Assembly (NCBI GenBank): GCA_034434895.1
Contig: DAOTYI010000039.1
Span: 1-23,904, forward strand
Direction: 5' to 3'
Length of the DNA stretch: 23,904 nucleotides
Source of the DNA: DAOTXL01 sp034434895
GTDB lineage: Bacteria > Chloroflexota > Anaerolineae > JAAYZQ01
This document shows, piece after piece, positions 23,159 through 23,904 of this stretch. The translations under genes and the position numbers were made by a program. How positions within the stretch are numbered: position 1 is the stretch's first letter; each line of letters begins with the position of its first letter. The notes below the pieces were generated by a model that worked only from the letters and a program-made list of their open reading frames with translations, searched no databases and was not told the origin of the DNA.

Positions 23159-23316
23159 CAGAACATTCCTCCATCGGCGCTCTCCCTCCCACCACCAATA
23201 GCCTGTCGAAAGGGTGATCGGGAGTCAAGGCTTTAGCCGGTTTTAGCCAGAAACGCACAATCTGTCAGAACCAGCTTTCAACCGACAGGTTGTCTGTGAA
23301 TTGGCGGTGAAGGGGC

Positions 23317-23904
23317 CTATTGTTTGCGGAAGGTGATGTGCACCACCTGGGTCCCGGTTTGACAATCGTAGTTGGTAGCAGCGTCTACGATGTTGGAGAT
23401 GCAATCCCAACTCCCCTCGCTGGGGACGACACAGACATGCCATACCCCTTCACGAGGGTGAACGTCAATCACGCCATCCCAGTTCCCTTCATCCCCTTTC
23501 CATGAAGTCCCTGCACCAAAGTCTGTCCACTGTGACCTGGCCCAGGCCCCTTCCCAGCCATCGGCCCAGTAGTGCACCCAAATATCACCGGCCAGGCCCC
23601 CGGCGCTGTCAAGGGTGAAGCCGAACACACGGGTCAGGCCGCAGTTCTGCAAACGATTGTCAATCTGACCGACCCAGGCGAACCTGGGTTTGGGCGTATT
23701 GGTCGGCCCCGGCTTTTTGGTGGGTGTGGCGGTCGCCCGTGGTTTGGGTTTGGGCGTGTTGGTCGGCGCCGGTGTGTCGGTCGGTACCGGCGTGTCGGTC
23801 GGCGGTTCAGGGGTGGGCGTGGCGGTATAGACTATCGGCGTGTTGGTCGGTGTCACCGGCGCCGACCAACACGCCCAAACCCAAACCACGGGCGACCGCC
23901 ACAC
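23317..23904 (-). CDS. Secreted protein with Pro/Thr linker and Trp/Cys-rich C-terminal domain, 5' end lost
   Basis: The real coding part is probably 23317-23853. A Pro/Thr-rich linker built of PTNTP-, PTDTP- and PKPKP-type repeats is followed by a roughly 120-residue domain starting FAWVGQIDNRLQNCGLTRVFGF and rich in Trp, Gly and Asp (DIWVHYWADGWEGAW, GDEGNWDGVIDV). Its four Cys could make two disulfides, as in an extracellular beta-sandwich. I do not recognise a named family. The frame from 23904 to 23854 is the antisense of the linker coding strand, caused by a fold-back of the sequence, so the apparent N-terminus MWRSPVVWVW is not genuine. Signal peptide and upstream domains are missing. 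It faces away from the kinase promoter region, with a 158-base gap holding nothing I recognise. Confidence 0.65.
   Translation of the reverse strand: MWRSPVVWVWACWSAPVTPTNTPIVYTATPTPEPPTDTPVPTDTPAPTNTPKPKPRATATPTKKPGPTNTPKPRFAWVGQIDNRLQNCGLTRVFGFTLDSAGGLAGDIWVHYWADGWEGAWARSQWTDFGAGTSWKGDEGNWDGVIDVHPREGVWHVCVVPSEGSWDCISNIVDAATNYDCQTGTQVVHITFRKQ
23724..23904. repeat. 51-bp perfect inverted repeat at the window end (fold-back)
   Basis: Bases 23724-23774 and 23854-23904 are exact reverse complements over 51 bases, separated by 79 bases. The second arm runs to the very last base. The arms are Pro/Thr-linker coding sequence, itself repetitive (GTGTTGGTCGG occurs more than once), so an assembly fold-back at a contig end is the simplest explanation. 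Confidence 0.85.

Noticed and set aside
21608..23236. A 542-codon open frame on the + strand
   Set aside because: It is antisense to the histidine kinase, whose H, N and G boxes are unmistakable.

Overview
The window is about 23.9 kb of GC-rich bacterial DNA. Several traits together suggest a Chloroflexota (Anaerolineae-like) genome: secreted proteins with Pro/Thr 'PTNTP' linkers and a C-terminal 'YLPLILR' tail, a DUF2270 membrane protein, a DUF433/DUF5615 pair, and many intergenic 'CACAAAGGACAC' and 'AGGTGCCAGGC' repeats. This placement is an inference from gene style; no phylogenetic marker was tested. The right-hand end looks like a contig end, because the last 51 bases are an exact inverted copy of sequence 80 bases inward.

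Left part (1-2200): the 3' part of an alpha/beta hydrolase on +, a repeat-bearing gap with a bidirectional terminator-like hairpin, then on the minus strand a DUF433 antitoxin/DUF5615 toxin pair and a single tRNA-Glu(TTC) with a consensus-like promoter. From 2201 to 7246 (minus) lies one giant secreted protein joining an intact-looking M28 zinc peptidase, three carboxypeptidase-regulatory-like repeats, a GATase-like domain, a bacillopeptidase-F-type subtilisin domain that has lost its catalytic Asp and oxyanion Asn, and two PKD-like domains.

Middle (7250-14850): a zinc-ribbon AIM24-like protein (+), a glutamate dehydrogenase (minus) with its own promoter and a structured leader, an unlisted 51-aa membrane peptide, a DinG-type exonuclease-helicase (minus), a repeat-rich gap, and a DUF2270 membrane protein fused to a DUF2179-like domain (+).

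Right part (14866-23158, all minus, read right to left): GAF-PAS histidine kinase, OmpR-type regulator, lone receiver protein, rubrerythrin, a 59-aa Cys-rich protein, a chelatase gene split into AAA+ (ChlI-like) and VWA (ChlD-like) halves, glycogen synthase, and an AmrS-type radical SAM enzyme. Spacing is short throughout. Internal promoters occur before the lone receiver and before glgA. The two chelatase halves are joined by an open -1 frame across an A9 run containing the dnaX-type slippery heptamer A AAA AAG. One gene therefore probably makes both a small subunit and a 691-aa fused medium subunit by frameshifting. Last (23317 to the end) is a secreted protein with a Pro/Thr-rich linker, whose upstream end is lost at the contig break.
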